A DNA stretch of 21,698 nucleotides from a virus. Both the position numbers and the translations under genes were made by a program. Numbering within the stretch: position 1 is the first letter of the stretch; each line of letters opens with the position of its first letter. Under the pieces are notes generated by a model. That model was given only the letters and a program-made list of their open reading frames with translations, was not told the DNA's origin and did not search any database. Positions 14,145-19,158 of this stretch are shown here, one piece after another. The stretch lies in IMG/VR virus record IMGVR_UViG_3300047510_002514, positions 1 through 21,698 of that record; one strand, given 5' to 3'.

Positions 14145-15321
14145 TTTTAAAGTTTCTTCCACGGAAGACCAACAAACAAATATTAAAGGAATGACGGTAT
14201 TTAATACTGAAAAGGTTGATACCAAAAAACAACCAATGTTTTTTGGCAAACCTCTTGGAATTCAAAGATATGATTCATACAAATACCCTATCTTTGATAA
14301 ATTAACAACTCAACAACTTGGATACTTTTGGAGACCCGAAGAGGTTTCTCTCCAGAAGGATCGTGGAGATTATCAGACTTTACGACCAGAACAAAAGCAT
14401 ATCTATACTTCCAATTTGAAGTATCAGATTATGCTTGATTCCGTTCAAGGTCGTGGTCCTGGTATGGCATTTATTCCTTACTGTTCTCTTCCTGAACTGG
14501 AAGCCTGTATGGAAGTGTGGGGATTTATGGAAATGATCCATTCACGATCCTATACCTACATCATCAAGAATGTTTATTCCGACCCTTCTGAGGTCTTTGA
14601 TACCATCATCGGTGACGAGCGCATTCTAGAGCGTGCTAGAAGCGTTACAGAGTCATATGACGACTTCATTCAATCAGCACAAACTTATGGGACATCCAGT
14701 GATTGGATGTTTAGACTTGAGGGAGTACAAACCGCAAAAGAGACACTCACAGATGTTAAACGAAAACTGTATAGAGCAGTCGCAAACGTTAATATTCTTG
14801 AAGGCATTCGCTTCTACGTTAGTTTTGCTTGTAGTTTCGCCTTTGGTGAACTCAAGCTCATGGAAGGATCAGCAAAAATTATTTCTCTTATTGCAAGGGA
14901 TGAAAATCAACACCTAGCACTTACTCAGAATATTCTGAATAAGTGGAGAGAAGGTGATGATCCTGAAATGAAACAAATTGCTAAAGAAGAGGAAGAATGG
15001 GTTTATAAAATGTTCGATCGTGCTGTAAATGAAGAAAAGAAGTGGGCTGATTATCTTTTTAAAGATGGCAGTATGATTGGACTCAATGATAAACTTCTTC
15101 AGCAATATGTTGAGTGGATTGCTAATCGTAGACTTAAAGCGATTGGTCTTAAACCCCAATATGATATTTCTGCAAATAACAACCCACTTCCTTGGACCCA
15201 GCACTGGATTTCTTCCAAAGGTCTTCAGGTTGCTCCACAGGAAACTGAGGTAGAATCCTATGTAGTTGGAGGCATTAAGCAGGATGTTACCAAAAATACT
15301 TTCGCAGGATTCCAATTATGA
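14125..15321 (+). CDS. nrdB: Ribonucleoside-diphosphate reductase class Ia, beta subunit
   Basis: This NrdB carries the di-iron tyrosyl-radical site that activates NrdA. Visible ligands and radical residue in the 398-residue numbering are LLDS-like MLDS (D105), E136 and H139 in FMEMIHSRSYTY with radical Tyr143, the Glu in LEGIRFY, and the Glu and His of ARDENQHL. The C-terminal tail NTFAGFQL matches the NrdA-binding peptide of E. coli (LSNFQL). The start is a choice. GTG at 14125 has AGGAGG with 6-base spacing, but homology to E. coli NrdB begins near the ATG at 14191 (MTVFNTEK), where AAAGGA is too close to work well. I prefer GTG, which adds 22 residues. It ends ATGA, within a small overlapping ORF. 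Confidence 0.96.
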   Translation: MNPAQFDFKVSSTEDQQTNIKGMTVFNTEKVDTKKQPMFFGKPLGIQRYDSYKYPIFDKLTTQQLGYFWRPEEVSLQKDRGDYQTLRPEQKHIYTSNLKYQIMLDSVQGRGPGMAFIPYCSLPELEACMEVWGFMEMIHSRSYTYIIKNVYSDPSEVFDTIIGDERILERARSVTESYDDFIQSAQTYGTSSDWMFRLEGVQTAKETLTDVKRKLYRAVANVNILEGIRFYVSFACSFAFGELKLMEGSAKIISLIARDENQHLALTQNILNKWREGDDPEMKQIAKEEEEWVYKMFDRAVNEEKKWADYLFKDGSMIGLNDKLLQQYVEWIANRRLKAIGLKPQYDISANNNPLPWTQHWISSKGLQVAPQETEVESYVVGGIKQDVTKNTFAGFQL

Positions 15322-15433
15322 TGAATGGTGCGAGGAAGCAATTCTAAATGCCTATAAAGAGGCAGCAGAATGCGATGAGTTTATGTTTGGAGATTATGAC
15401 TTTTGTAGGGAATGGTTAGGTGCAAATGAATAG
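15284..15433 (+). CDS. Small acidic protein after nrdB (49 aa)
   Basis: The ORF starts inside the nrdB 3' end in another frame (ATG at 15284, with GGAGG 11 bases upstream). It continues past it as MLPKILSQDSNYDEWCEEA then ILNAYKEAAECDEFMFGDYDF and CREWLGANE. It carries three Cys and many acidic and aromatic residues. The part after the nrdB stop is open up to the terminator at 15438, which supports a real gene. A position right after nrdB suggests a link to ribonucleotide reductase (a glutaredoxin-like role is not supported: no CPxC). Function unknown. Confidence 0.55.
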   Translation: MLPKILSQDSNYDEWCEEAILNAYKEAAECDEFMFGDYDFCREWLGANE

Positions 15434-15437
15434 ATAT

Positions 15438-15460
15438 AGGAGGTTATACCTCCTTTTTTT
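15438..15460 (+). terminator. Terminator hairpin closing the nrd operon
   Basis: AGGAGGT (15438-15444), TAT loop, ACCTCCT (15448-15454), then TTTTTT. The next ATG follows at once (15461), and the AGGAGG of the 5' arm is the only Shine-Dalgarno-like element near it. Confidence 0.85.
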
Positions 15461-15622
15461 ATGTCTAAGAATCAACTTACAAAAGATGAGTTAAAAGTTC
15501 GCGTTTTAAAACTAAAAAATAATTTGTATAATGAACATATTAGGCATGATATGGATATGAAAGGACTCGCTCATAAATATCTGAACGAAGTTCTTGATAT
15601 TATTGATGAGTACAGATATTGA
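15461..15622 (+). CDS. Small helical phage protein (53 aa)
   Basis: This is a 53-residue, Lys/Leu/Asp-rich helical protein: MSKNQLTKDELKVRVLKL at the start and HKYLNEVLDIIDEYRY at the end. It begins directly after the terminator T-tract, so ribosome access depends on how that hairpin folds. It overlaps the following GIY-YIG gene by 17 bases, which supports coding. I recall similar short proteins in T4-like cyanophages; function unknown. Confidence 0.7.
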   Translation: MSKNQLTKDELKVRVLKLKNNLYNEHIRHDMDMKGLAHKYLNEVLDIIDEYRY

Positions 15623-16049
15623 CTATGAAAACCCTTGGACCTATAATGGAAAGGTTTTTGAGTCTAGTGATATTCAAGATCATTTTGGTTTTGTTTATCA
15701 TATTCAAAACAATCTCAATGGTAGGGAATATATTGGTAGAAAATATTTTTGGAGTTTTAGAACTCCTAAGGGGAAAAAACGAAAAGTAAAATCCGAGTCC
15801 AACTGGAAGGAGTATTATGGGTCTTGTCCGGAACTTAAAGAAGACATTGACAAATTTGGCAGAGAAAATTTTAGTCGAACTATCTTATCATTACATAAAA
15901 CAAAGGGCAAAACAAACTTTGAGGAAACCAGACAGTTATTCGCCCATAACGTCCTTACCGAAGGACTTGACGACGGAACCCCAAGGTACTACAATAGCAA
16001 CATCCTCAACAGGTACTTCCGAAAAGATTATTATGAACGCAACGACTGA
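15606..16049 (+). CDS. GIY-YIG-type putative endonuclease
   Basis: This 147-residue protein has the GIY-YIG nuclease fold signature. GFVYHI at 28-33 and REYIGRKYF around 40-48 are the two short motifs. They are followed by TPKGKKRKVKSESNWKEYYG and ELKEDIDKFGRENFSRTIL, a pattern known from free-standing putative endonucleases of many phages. No DNA-binding homing module is evident, so it could be a small homing-type or a structure-specific nuclease. I chose the ATG at 15606 over the TTG at 15594; both overlap the previous gene. The 3' end overlaps the next gene by 17 bases. Confidence 0.85.
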   Translation: MSTDIDYENPWTYNGKVFESSDIQDHFGFVYHIQNNLNGREYIGRKYFWSFRTPKGKKRKVKSESNWKEYYGSCPELKEDIDKFGRENFSRTILSLHKTKGKTNFEETRQLFAHNVLTEGLDDGTPRYYNSNILNRYFRKDYYERND

Positions 16050-16206
16050 AGATATTGTTGCTCATGTGCGAGGGTGGTCTCTTGACCGTGCTGCGGATAT
16101 GAGTATTGAAAAGGAAGATGCCCGTGCAATTCTTGCTGAGTTCTATGAGTGGATTGAACCAGAAGGAGATGAACTTGAAATTGTTTCCTTAGAACCAGAA
16201 GATTGA
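16033..16206 (+). CDS. Small acidic phage protein (57 aa)
   Basis: This 57-residue protein starts at an ATG inside the end of the nuclease gene: MNATTEDIVAHVRGWSLDR, then EDARAILAEFYEWIEPEGDE. It is acidic (end LEIVSLEPED), helical and soluble, with no motif I can assign. The frame is open much further upstream, but the upstream part is a shadow of the nuclease gene. Its stop is part of the -35 box of the promoter at 16203. Confidence 0.75.
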   Translation: MNATTEDIVAHVRGWSLDRAADMSIEKEDARAILAEFYEWIEPEGDELEIVSLEPED

Positions 16207-16231
16207 CAAACTCTAAATAAAAACTTATAAT
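16203..16231 (+). promoter_or_regulatory. Perfect-consensus sigma70 promoter
   Basis: TTGACA (16203-16208), a 17-base spacer and TATAAT (16226-16231) match the bacterial consensus exactly. The predicted start (about 16238) lies at the base of a terminator-like hairpin, so the first product either stops after about 25 bases or carries a 5' hairpin into the lysozyme leader. Confidence 0.75.
16212..16219 (+). promoter_or_regulatory. Late promoter motif TCTAAATA nested in the sigma70 promoter
   Basis: TCTAAATA lies in the spacer of the sigma70 promoter. It would start a late transcript near 16226, running through the hairpin toward the lysozyme gene. Confidence 0.4.
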
Positions 16232-16238
16232 GCTAAAA

Positions 16239-16262
16239 TCCCTGTTATGAGCAGGGTTTTTT
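16239..16262 (+). terminator. Terminator-like hairpin
   Basis: CCCTG (16240-16244) pairs with CAGGG (16252-16256), with an added U-G pair, followed by TTTTTT. The stem is short (5-6 bp) but the T-tract is good. It follows the 16033 gene and overlaps the start of the transcript from 16203. Confidence 0.6.
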
Positions 16263-16362
16263 ATTATGAGACTTTGATACTTGATTTAGAGCCGTGGAGA
16301 CTGCCCCTTGAGAAAGGGGATGTGCGCTTTCTCTATACGGATGTAGAGTTCTATTAATTTTA
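16263..16362 (+). other. Structured leader of the lysozyme gene
   Basis: There is no ORF here. Two hairpins are visible: CCCCTT-GAGA-AAGGGG (16304-16319, with a GNRA-type tetraloop) and CTCTA/TAGAG (16331-16335 with 16344-16348). The stretch before the ATG at 16363 is AT-rich and lacks a Shine-Dalgarno (TTCTATTAATTTTA). Confidence 0.45.
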
Positions 16363-16986
16363 ATGCTTAACGTCTTTACTGTAGCCCTGCCCCTTCTGGC
16401 ATCGGTTACAACCATAACGGCAACACTGCCATCATCTGCAAGTGCTCCAAAATATTCTATTATTAAGGAGTTTGAACCAGAGAAGACAGCGATCCTAGAG
16501 GTTGCTCCCGAAAAGCCAAAAGAGAAAAGGCTAATTTGTAAAGGGTGTAATGAACATGAAAATGCTGCCCTGGCATATTTCCAGGACCGTGGTATTAAAG
16601 ACAGAAACGCCCTTGCTACCATCATGGGTAACATTCGTCAGGAATCAACTTTTATTCCTAACATTTGTGAAGGTGGTAGCAGAACCAGTTGGAATAACTG
16701 CGGCCGCGGTTATGGACTGATTCAATGGACATCTGCCGATCGTTATTATGGATTGGGTGATTTTGCTAAAAGGTATGGTGGTTCTCCATCATCACTTGAT
16801 ACGCAACTTCGTTATCTTACAACTGAAGTCCAATGGAGACGAATTGAAGAAAGGATGAAAACTCCTGGCAAGTCTATCAATCGTTATATGGACTATGCGT
16901 ATAGTTGGATTGGTTGGGGGCATCATGGTGCCCGCACTTCGTATGCTCATGATTATGCCAACCGACTGATTCAGGTAGAAGTTTGA
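16363..16986 (+). CDS. Secreted phage lysozyme (tail-lysozyme-like peptidoglycan hydrolase)
   Basis: This is a 207-residue protein. An N-terminal hydrophobic segment (LNVFTVALPLLASVTTI) ends in SASA, a plausible signal peptide or anchor with cleavage near residue 28. A Pro/Glu/Lys linker follows. From about residue 66 the domain resembles phage tail lysozymes: ALATIMGNIRQESTF (putative catalytic E94), GYGLIQWTSADRY (117-129) and LDTQLRYLTTEV. Cys pairs (C59, C62, C102, C113) could form disulfides after export. The role is likely host lysis (endolysin) or wall entry. Export by the host Sec system would fit an endolysin that needs little help from a holin. It stands alone between two hairpins. 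Confidence 0.85.
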   Translation: MLNVFTVALPLLASVTTITATLPSSASAPKYSIIKEFEPEKTAILEVAPEKPKEKRLICKGCNEHENAALAYFQDRGIKDRNALATIMGNIRQESTFIPNICEGGSRTSWNNCGRGYGLIQWTSADRYYGLGDFAKRYGGSPSSLDTQLRYLTTEVQWRRIEERMKTPGKSINRYMDYAYSWIGWGHHGARTSYAHDYANRLIQVEV

Positions 16987-16990
16987 TTGT

Positions 16991-17015
16991 AAGGGGAGTA
17001 TACACTCCCCTTTTT
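16991..17015 (+). terminator. Rho-independent terminator after lysozyme
   Basis: AAGGGGAGT (16991-16999) pairs with ACTCCCCTT (17004-17012), with an ATAC loop, followed by TTT. Confidence 0.88.
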
Positions 17016-17058
17016 AGTGCATATATACTTAATCCTAATTATTTTTTTGAGGGGTATT

Positions 17059-17256
17059 ATGTCTGAAACTGCACAACAAATTGCTGATGCATTTGCGACT
17101 TGGCAATCTGAGGATGAAAAATTTGCGAATGGAAACAGTGCTGCTGGCACCAGAGCCCGTAAAGCACTTCAAGAACTGACTAAACTTGCAAAAGCACGTA
17201 GGTCAGAAATCTCAGAAGAGAAGACTGCCAGAAAAGAAGCAAAGGCATCTGCTTGA
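17059..17256 (+). CDS. Histone H1-like (Hc1-type) protein
   Basis: This 65-residue protein is helical and basic toward the C-terminus. The segment FANGNSAAGTRARKALQELTK then LAKARRSEISEEK parallels chlamydial histone Hc1 (KGNKAAAQRVRTxSIKLEK then YRKESIKAEK). It has the same spacing of a Gly-Asn-x-Ala-Ala turn, paired Arg, a Leu-rich helix and a basic helix. It may bind DNA and help compact phage or host DNA. The ATG at 17059 follows GAGGGG with 5-base spacing; the frame is open to 17017 but without a better start. A terminator precedes it, so its promoter must lie in 17016-17050, where I see no clear box. Confidence 0.75.
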   Translation: MSETAQQIADAFATWQSEDEKFANGNSAAGTRARKALQELTKLAKARRSEISEEKTARKEAKASA

Positions 17257-17259
17257 TAA

Positions 17260-17267
17260 AATAAATA
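17260..17267 (+). promoter_or_regulatory. Late promoter motif AATAAATA
   Basis: AATAAATA follows the Hc1-like gene and ends 24 bases before the ATG at 17292. Its last base is the first base of the hairpin at 17267. Confidence 0.5.
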
Positions 17268-17290
17268 GAGGGGAGTGTATGCTCTCCTCT
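17267..17290 (+). terminator. Hairpin directly before the 17292 start
   Basis: AGAGGGGAG (17267-17275), loop TGTATG, CTCTCCTCT (17282-17290): a 9-bp stem with one G-U pair. Only T precedes the ATG at 17292, so it lacks a terminator T-tract. The 5' arm holds the only SD-like sequence and is sequestered in the fold. Confidence 0.6.
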
Positions 17291-17291
17291 T

Positions 17292-17585
17292 ATGTCTATT
17301 GATAATCTTCCACAAGAACCAGAAGACATAGTTAATATTGCTGCTAGAACAGGATATTTAAAAGTAGAAACTGATATAGGTGAAGTTAAATTAAACTCTT
17401 ATAATCAGGTAGAGATACAACCAAAAGGAACTCCATTTGGAACAAAGTTAAAAGTAGAAGCAGATGGGTCTATAACGCCGACTCTAACTTTTGATACCAA
17501 AAAGATGAGAGAACCTAGAAAGAAAATTGATCCAGAACAAATATTAGATGATGCTCTAGAGGATTTTTTTGATGAGCAACAGTAA
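17292..17585 (+). CDS. Hypothetical acidic protein (97 aa)
   Basis: This 97-residue protein is acidic at both ends: start MSIDNLPQEPEDIVNIAART, end DPEQILDDALEDFFDEQQ. A central beta-type stretch (YLKVETDIGEVKLNSYNQVE) is followed by GTKLKVEADGSITPTLTFD. It has no Cys or membrane segment. It starts the three-gene set 17292-18283 with 14-base and 8-base overlaps. I do not recognise it. Confidence 0.75.
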   Translation: MSIDNLPQEPEDIVNIAARTGYLKVETDIGEVKLNSYNQVEIQPKGTPFGTKLKVEADGSITPTLTFDTKKMREPRKKIDPEQILDDALEDFFDEQQ

Positions 17586-17853
17586 GTTTAATATCTTTGA
17601 ATTTAAGTTTGGTAAAGAAAAAAAATCTCTAAAGGAATGGATAAAGATAGGTGCAATTATTCACGGATCTTTAGACTTGATTTCTTTGATTCCTGGAGTT
17701 GAGAAAAGAAAGGCTTTTAATTTAATGGATGAGATTCAATTGAGAATCGGGACTATTGATGTTATTAATGATTATATTATTCAAGATGAAGAGTTATTAA
17801 AATATCGTATAGATAGAGTTATTGATAAGTCTCTGGAGGAATATAATGATTAA
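17572..17853 (+). CDS. Hypothetical helical protein (93 aa)
   Basis: This 93-residue protein starts MSNSKFNIFEFKFGKEKKSL. The middle, WIKIGAIIHGSLDLISLIPG, is moderately hydrophobic and could associate with a membrane. The end (LRIGTIDVINDYIIQDEELL then RIDRVIDKSLEEYND) is helical and acidic. It overlaps the neighbours on both sides. Its C-terminal pattern of short charged helices (ELLKYRIDRVIDKSLEEY) resembles that of the next protein (DEKLLDFIIKNKVDQAIYDY), so the two may be related. Function unknown. Confidence 0.75.
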   Translation: MSNSKFNIFEFKFGKEKKSLKEWIKIGAIIHGSLDLISLIPGVEKRKAFNLMDEIQLRIGTIDVINDYIIQDEELLKYRIDRVIDKSLEEYND

Positions 17854-18283
17854 ACTTTTCACTATCAAAGGTGGAAAAGTTAATATATTCGGTATTACTA
17901 AGGCGATGGTAATCGCTTTTATTACATCAAGTATTGTAGTTGCTATTGCGGGATATTTTAAATTATCTCAAGAAGATCTTTGGAAGTTTATTACGCTTAT
18001 TCAACAGGAACTGGGAATTGAATTTGGAGAGGATTTGAATGAGAAGTTTAGGAATGATGAGAAGTTATTAGATTTTATCATCAAAAACAAAGTAGATCAA
18101 GCCATATATGACTATGAACGCTTGACAGGGGACTCTGGAACCCCTAGAATACCTTTGCCACGGTTGATAGAGAAGGCTCCAGAAGCTTCTATATGTTACA
18201 CTGAAGAGTGTAAGAAACTAGGAGGAGAAATGAGACTTTGTGCTCCGTGGCTTGACACCTGTAAGGAAGAACCTGTAAAATAG
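17846..18283 (+). CDS. Membrane-anchored protein with four C-terminal Cys (145 aa)
   Basis: This 145-residue protein has a short basic N-terminus (MIKLFTIKGGKVNIFG), then one membrane helix (AMVIAFITSSIVVAIAGYF, about 20-38), then a helical charged part (DLWKFITLIQQELGIEFGED). The C-terminal region has four Cys (ICYTEEC...LCAPWLDTC), consistent with disulfides outside the cytoplasm. The Shine-Dalgarno TGGAGGA with ideal spacing fixes the ATG at 17846, which overlaps the previous gene by 8 bases. Placement after the lysozyme gene allows a spanin-like or exclusion-type role, but there is no direct evidence. Confidence 0.78.
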   Translation: MIKLFTIKGGKVNIFGITKAMVIAFITSSIVVAIAGYFKLSQEDLWKFITLIQQELGIEFGEDLNEKFRNDEKLLDFIIKNKVDQAIYDYERLTGDSGTPRIPLPRLIEKAPEASICYTEECKKLGGEMRLCAPWLDTCKEEPVK

Positions 18284-18287
18284 AATA

Positions 18288-18367
18288 TGTCGCGGTTTAA
18301 ACCTTAAGATAAGATCCAGTGGGGCACTTATTAAAAAGGTTTAATTTAGATTCACAACCACGCGACA
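18288..18367 (+). ncRNA. Structured RNA candidate closed by a 7-bp helix
   Basis: TGTCGCG (18288-18294) and CGCGACA (18361-18367) form a perfect 7-bp closing helix. Inside, TTAAACCTT (18297-18305) pairs with AAGGTTTAA (18336-18344), 9 bp. Nested within is AGTG-GGG-CACT (18318-18328). The acceptor-length closing helix recalls a tRNA, but no T-arm or anticodon arm can be drawn. It sits between the last protein gene and the tRNA promoter. Confidence 0.45.
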
Positions 18368-18372
18368 CTCAC

Positions 18373-18401
18373 TTGACGATCAAATCCTAACCTGGTATGA
18401 T
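18373..18401 (+). promoter_or_regulatory. Sigma70-type promoter for tRNA-Arg/Leu
   Basis: TTGACG (18373-18378), a 17-base spacer and TATGAT (18396-18401) predict a start near 18408. It shares CACTTGACNATCAAA and TATGATTGT with the tRNA-Gly promoter at 18722. Confidence 0.7.
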
Positions 18402-18407
18402 TGTTTT

Positions 18408-18473
18408 GTTGGTTCGGAAGTCCTCTAACACTTCTGGTAATATACATAAGGCACTGTCTTATGCGTTTCCAAC
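18408..18473 (+). ncRNA. Structured leader upstream of tRNA-Arg (three-way junction)
   Basis: GTTGG (18408-18412) pairs with CCAAC (18469-18473). Inside lie GAAGT/ACTTC (18417-18421 with 18430-18434) and CATAAG/CTTATG (18445-18450 with 18458-18463). The outer helix begins at the predicted transcription start. It may be a processing element or a separate small RNA. Confidence 0.4.
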
Positions 18474-18479
18474 TTATAT

Positions 18480-18551
18480 GGGCTCATAGTTAAGCGGATA
18501 TAACCTTCGCCTTCTAAGCGAATGTCCCTGGTTCGATTCCAGGTGAGCCTG
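18480..18551 (+). tRNA. tRNA-Arg (anticodon UCU)
   Basis: The acceptor GGGCTCA pairs with TGAGCCT. The anticodon arm is TTCGC-CTTCTAA-GCGAA and the T-arm is CCTGGTTCGATTCCAGG. Anticodon TCT reads AGA/AGG. The discriminator is G18551, and CCA is not encoded. An 84-base spacer to tRNA-Leu has competing helices (TGGAGT/ACTCCA; GAGTAAG/CTTACTC) and no gene. Confidence 0.95.
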
Positions 18552-18635
18552 TTGGAGTTTATCTCCATATATAAAAGTAATAGAGAGTAAGTCTCTGTTA
18601 TATCCTTATGAGGTATATCACACTTACTCCATCTT

Positions 18636-18720
18636 GCCCGAATGGCGGAATTGGCAAACGCAATAGGTTTAGGTCCTATCGCCCTACGACGGCTTACAGG
18701 TTCAAATCCTGTTTCGGGCA
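18636..18720 (+). tRNA. tRNA-Leu (anticodon UAG)
   Basis: An 85-base type II tRNA. The acceptor GCCCGAA pairs with TTCGGGC. The anticodon arm is ATAGG-TTTAGGT-CCTAT. A long variable arm (GCCCTACGACGGC) and the T-arm ACAGGTTCAAATCCTGT follow. Anticodon TAG reads CUN, mainly CUA. Confidence 0.96.
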
Positions 18721-18721
18721 C

Positions 18722-18750
18722 TTGACAATCAAACTCAAAAGGTTTATGAT
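18722..18750 (+). promoter_or_regulatory. Sigma70-type promoter for tRNA-Gly/Asn
   Basis: TTGACA (18722-18727), a 17-base spacer and TATGAT (18745-18750). The predicted start, about 18757, leaves a leader of only about 4 bases. Confidence 0.72.
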
Positions 18751-18760
18751 TGTCTCATAA

Positions 18761-18831
18761 GCGGGTATAGTTTAGGGGTAAAATGCCATCCTTCCAAGTT
18801 GGAGTCACCGGTTCGATTCCGGTTACCCGCT
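18761..18831 (+). tRNA. tRNA-Gly (anticodon UCC)
   Basis: The acceptor GCGGGTA pairs with TACCCGC. The anticodon arm is CCATC-CTTCCAA-GTTGG (one T-T mismatch) and the T-arm is ACCGGTTCGATTCCGGT. Anticodon TCC reads GGA/GGG. Confidence 0.95.
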
Positions 18832-18833
18832 CT

Positions 18834-18847
18834 GAACCTTCGGGTTC
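18834..18847 (+). other. C(UUCG)G hairpin between tRNAs
   Basis: GAACC-TTCG-GGTTC: a 5-bp stem with the very stable UUCG tetraloop, then TTATT. It may be a processing signal or weak terminator between tRNA-Gly and tRNA-Asn. Confidence 0.6.
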
Positions 18848-18851
18848 TTAT

Positions 18852-18923
18852 TCCACAATGGCGCAGCGGTAGCGCAGAAGACTGTTAATCTTTTGGTCCC
18901 TGGTTCGAATCCAGGTTGTGGAG
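18852..18923 (+). tRNA. tRNA-Asn (anticodon GUU)
   Basis: The acceptor TCCACAA pairs with TTGTGGA. The D-arm is GCGCAGCGGTAGCGC, the anticodon loop is CTGTTAA and the T-arm is CCTGGTTCGAATCCAGG. The discriminator is G. Confidence 0.96.
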
Positions 18924-18934
18924 TTGAAAGGGTT

Positions 18935-19154
18935 GGAAATGTCCGATTCTTTCATATTGGTTCTGGGTGGAATTCCCAGCAGTTCCGTTAGGGACTGTCC
19001 TTTGTAGGTTCGATACCTACATCTTCCTTATGGGAGATAAGAACGGCTATTGGAAACCTTCGTAGGTGCCAAAACCTCTCCCCAGGTCGATGTTTAAACT
19101 GGTGCTTGGGTGAATGTAAAGAGTGGGGACATAGGTAAAGTCCCCAACACCTAC
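18935..19154 (+). ncRNA. Candidate structured RNA containing a perfect T-arm
   Basis: Contiguous helices run in order. CCGAT/ATTGG (18943-18960), CTGGG-TGGAATT-CCCAG (18963-18979) and CAGTTCC-GTTA-GGGACTG (18980-18997) come first. Then a canonical T-arm GTAGG-TTCGATA-CCTAC (19004-19020) and ATCTTCC-TTAT-GGGAGAT (19021-19038). Next are a D-arm-like hairpin with a CTATTGGAAA loop (19041-19061) and GTAGGTG/CACCTAC (19062-19068 with 19148-19154). The last encloses GGGGAC/GTCCCC (19125-19145). No upstream acceptor strand properly matches ATCTTCC, and the anticodon-like loop lacks U33, so a plain tRNA is unlikely. It could be a type II tRNA relic, a permuted tRNA or tmRNA-like gene, or a new phage RNA. 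Confidence 0.5.
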
Positions 19155-19158
19155 CACA

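Noticed and set aside
18425-18721. Minus-strand ORF of 98 codons (MPETGFEPVSRRR...)
   Set aside because: It is the reverse complement of tRNA-Leu and tRNA-Arg; the GFEPVSRR and NRTRD type peptides are well-known artefacts of tRNA T-arms.
18935-19050. RNase P RNA similarity (GGAAATGTCCG and AGAACGGCTAT)
   Set aside because: The bases loosely recall conserved RNase P segments, but they are only about 100 bases apart, the first has an insertion, and other conserved regions are missing.
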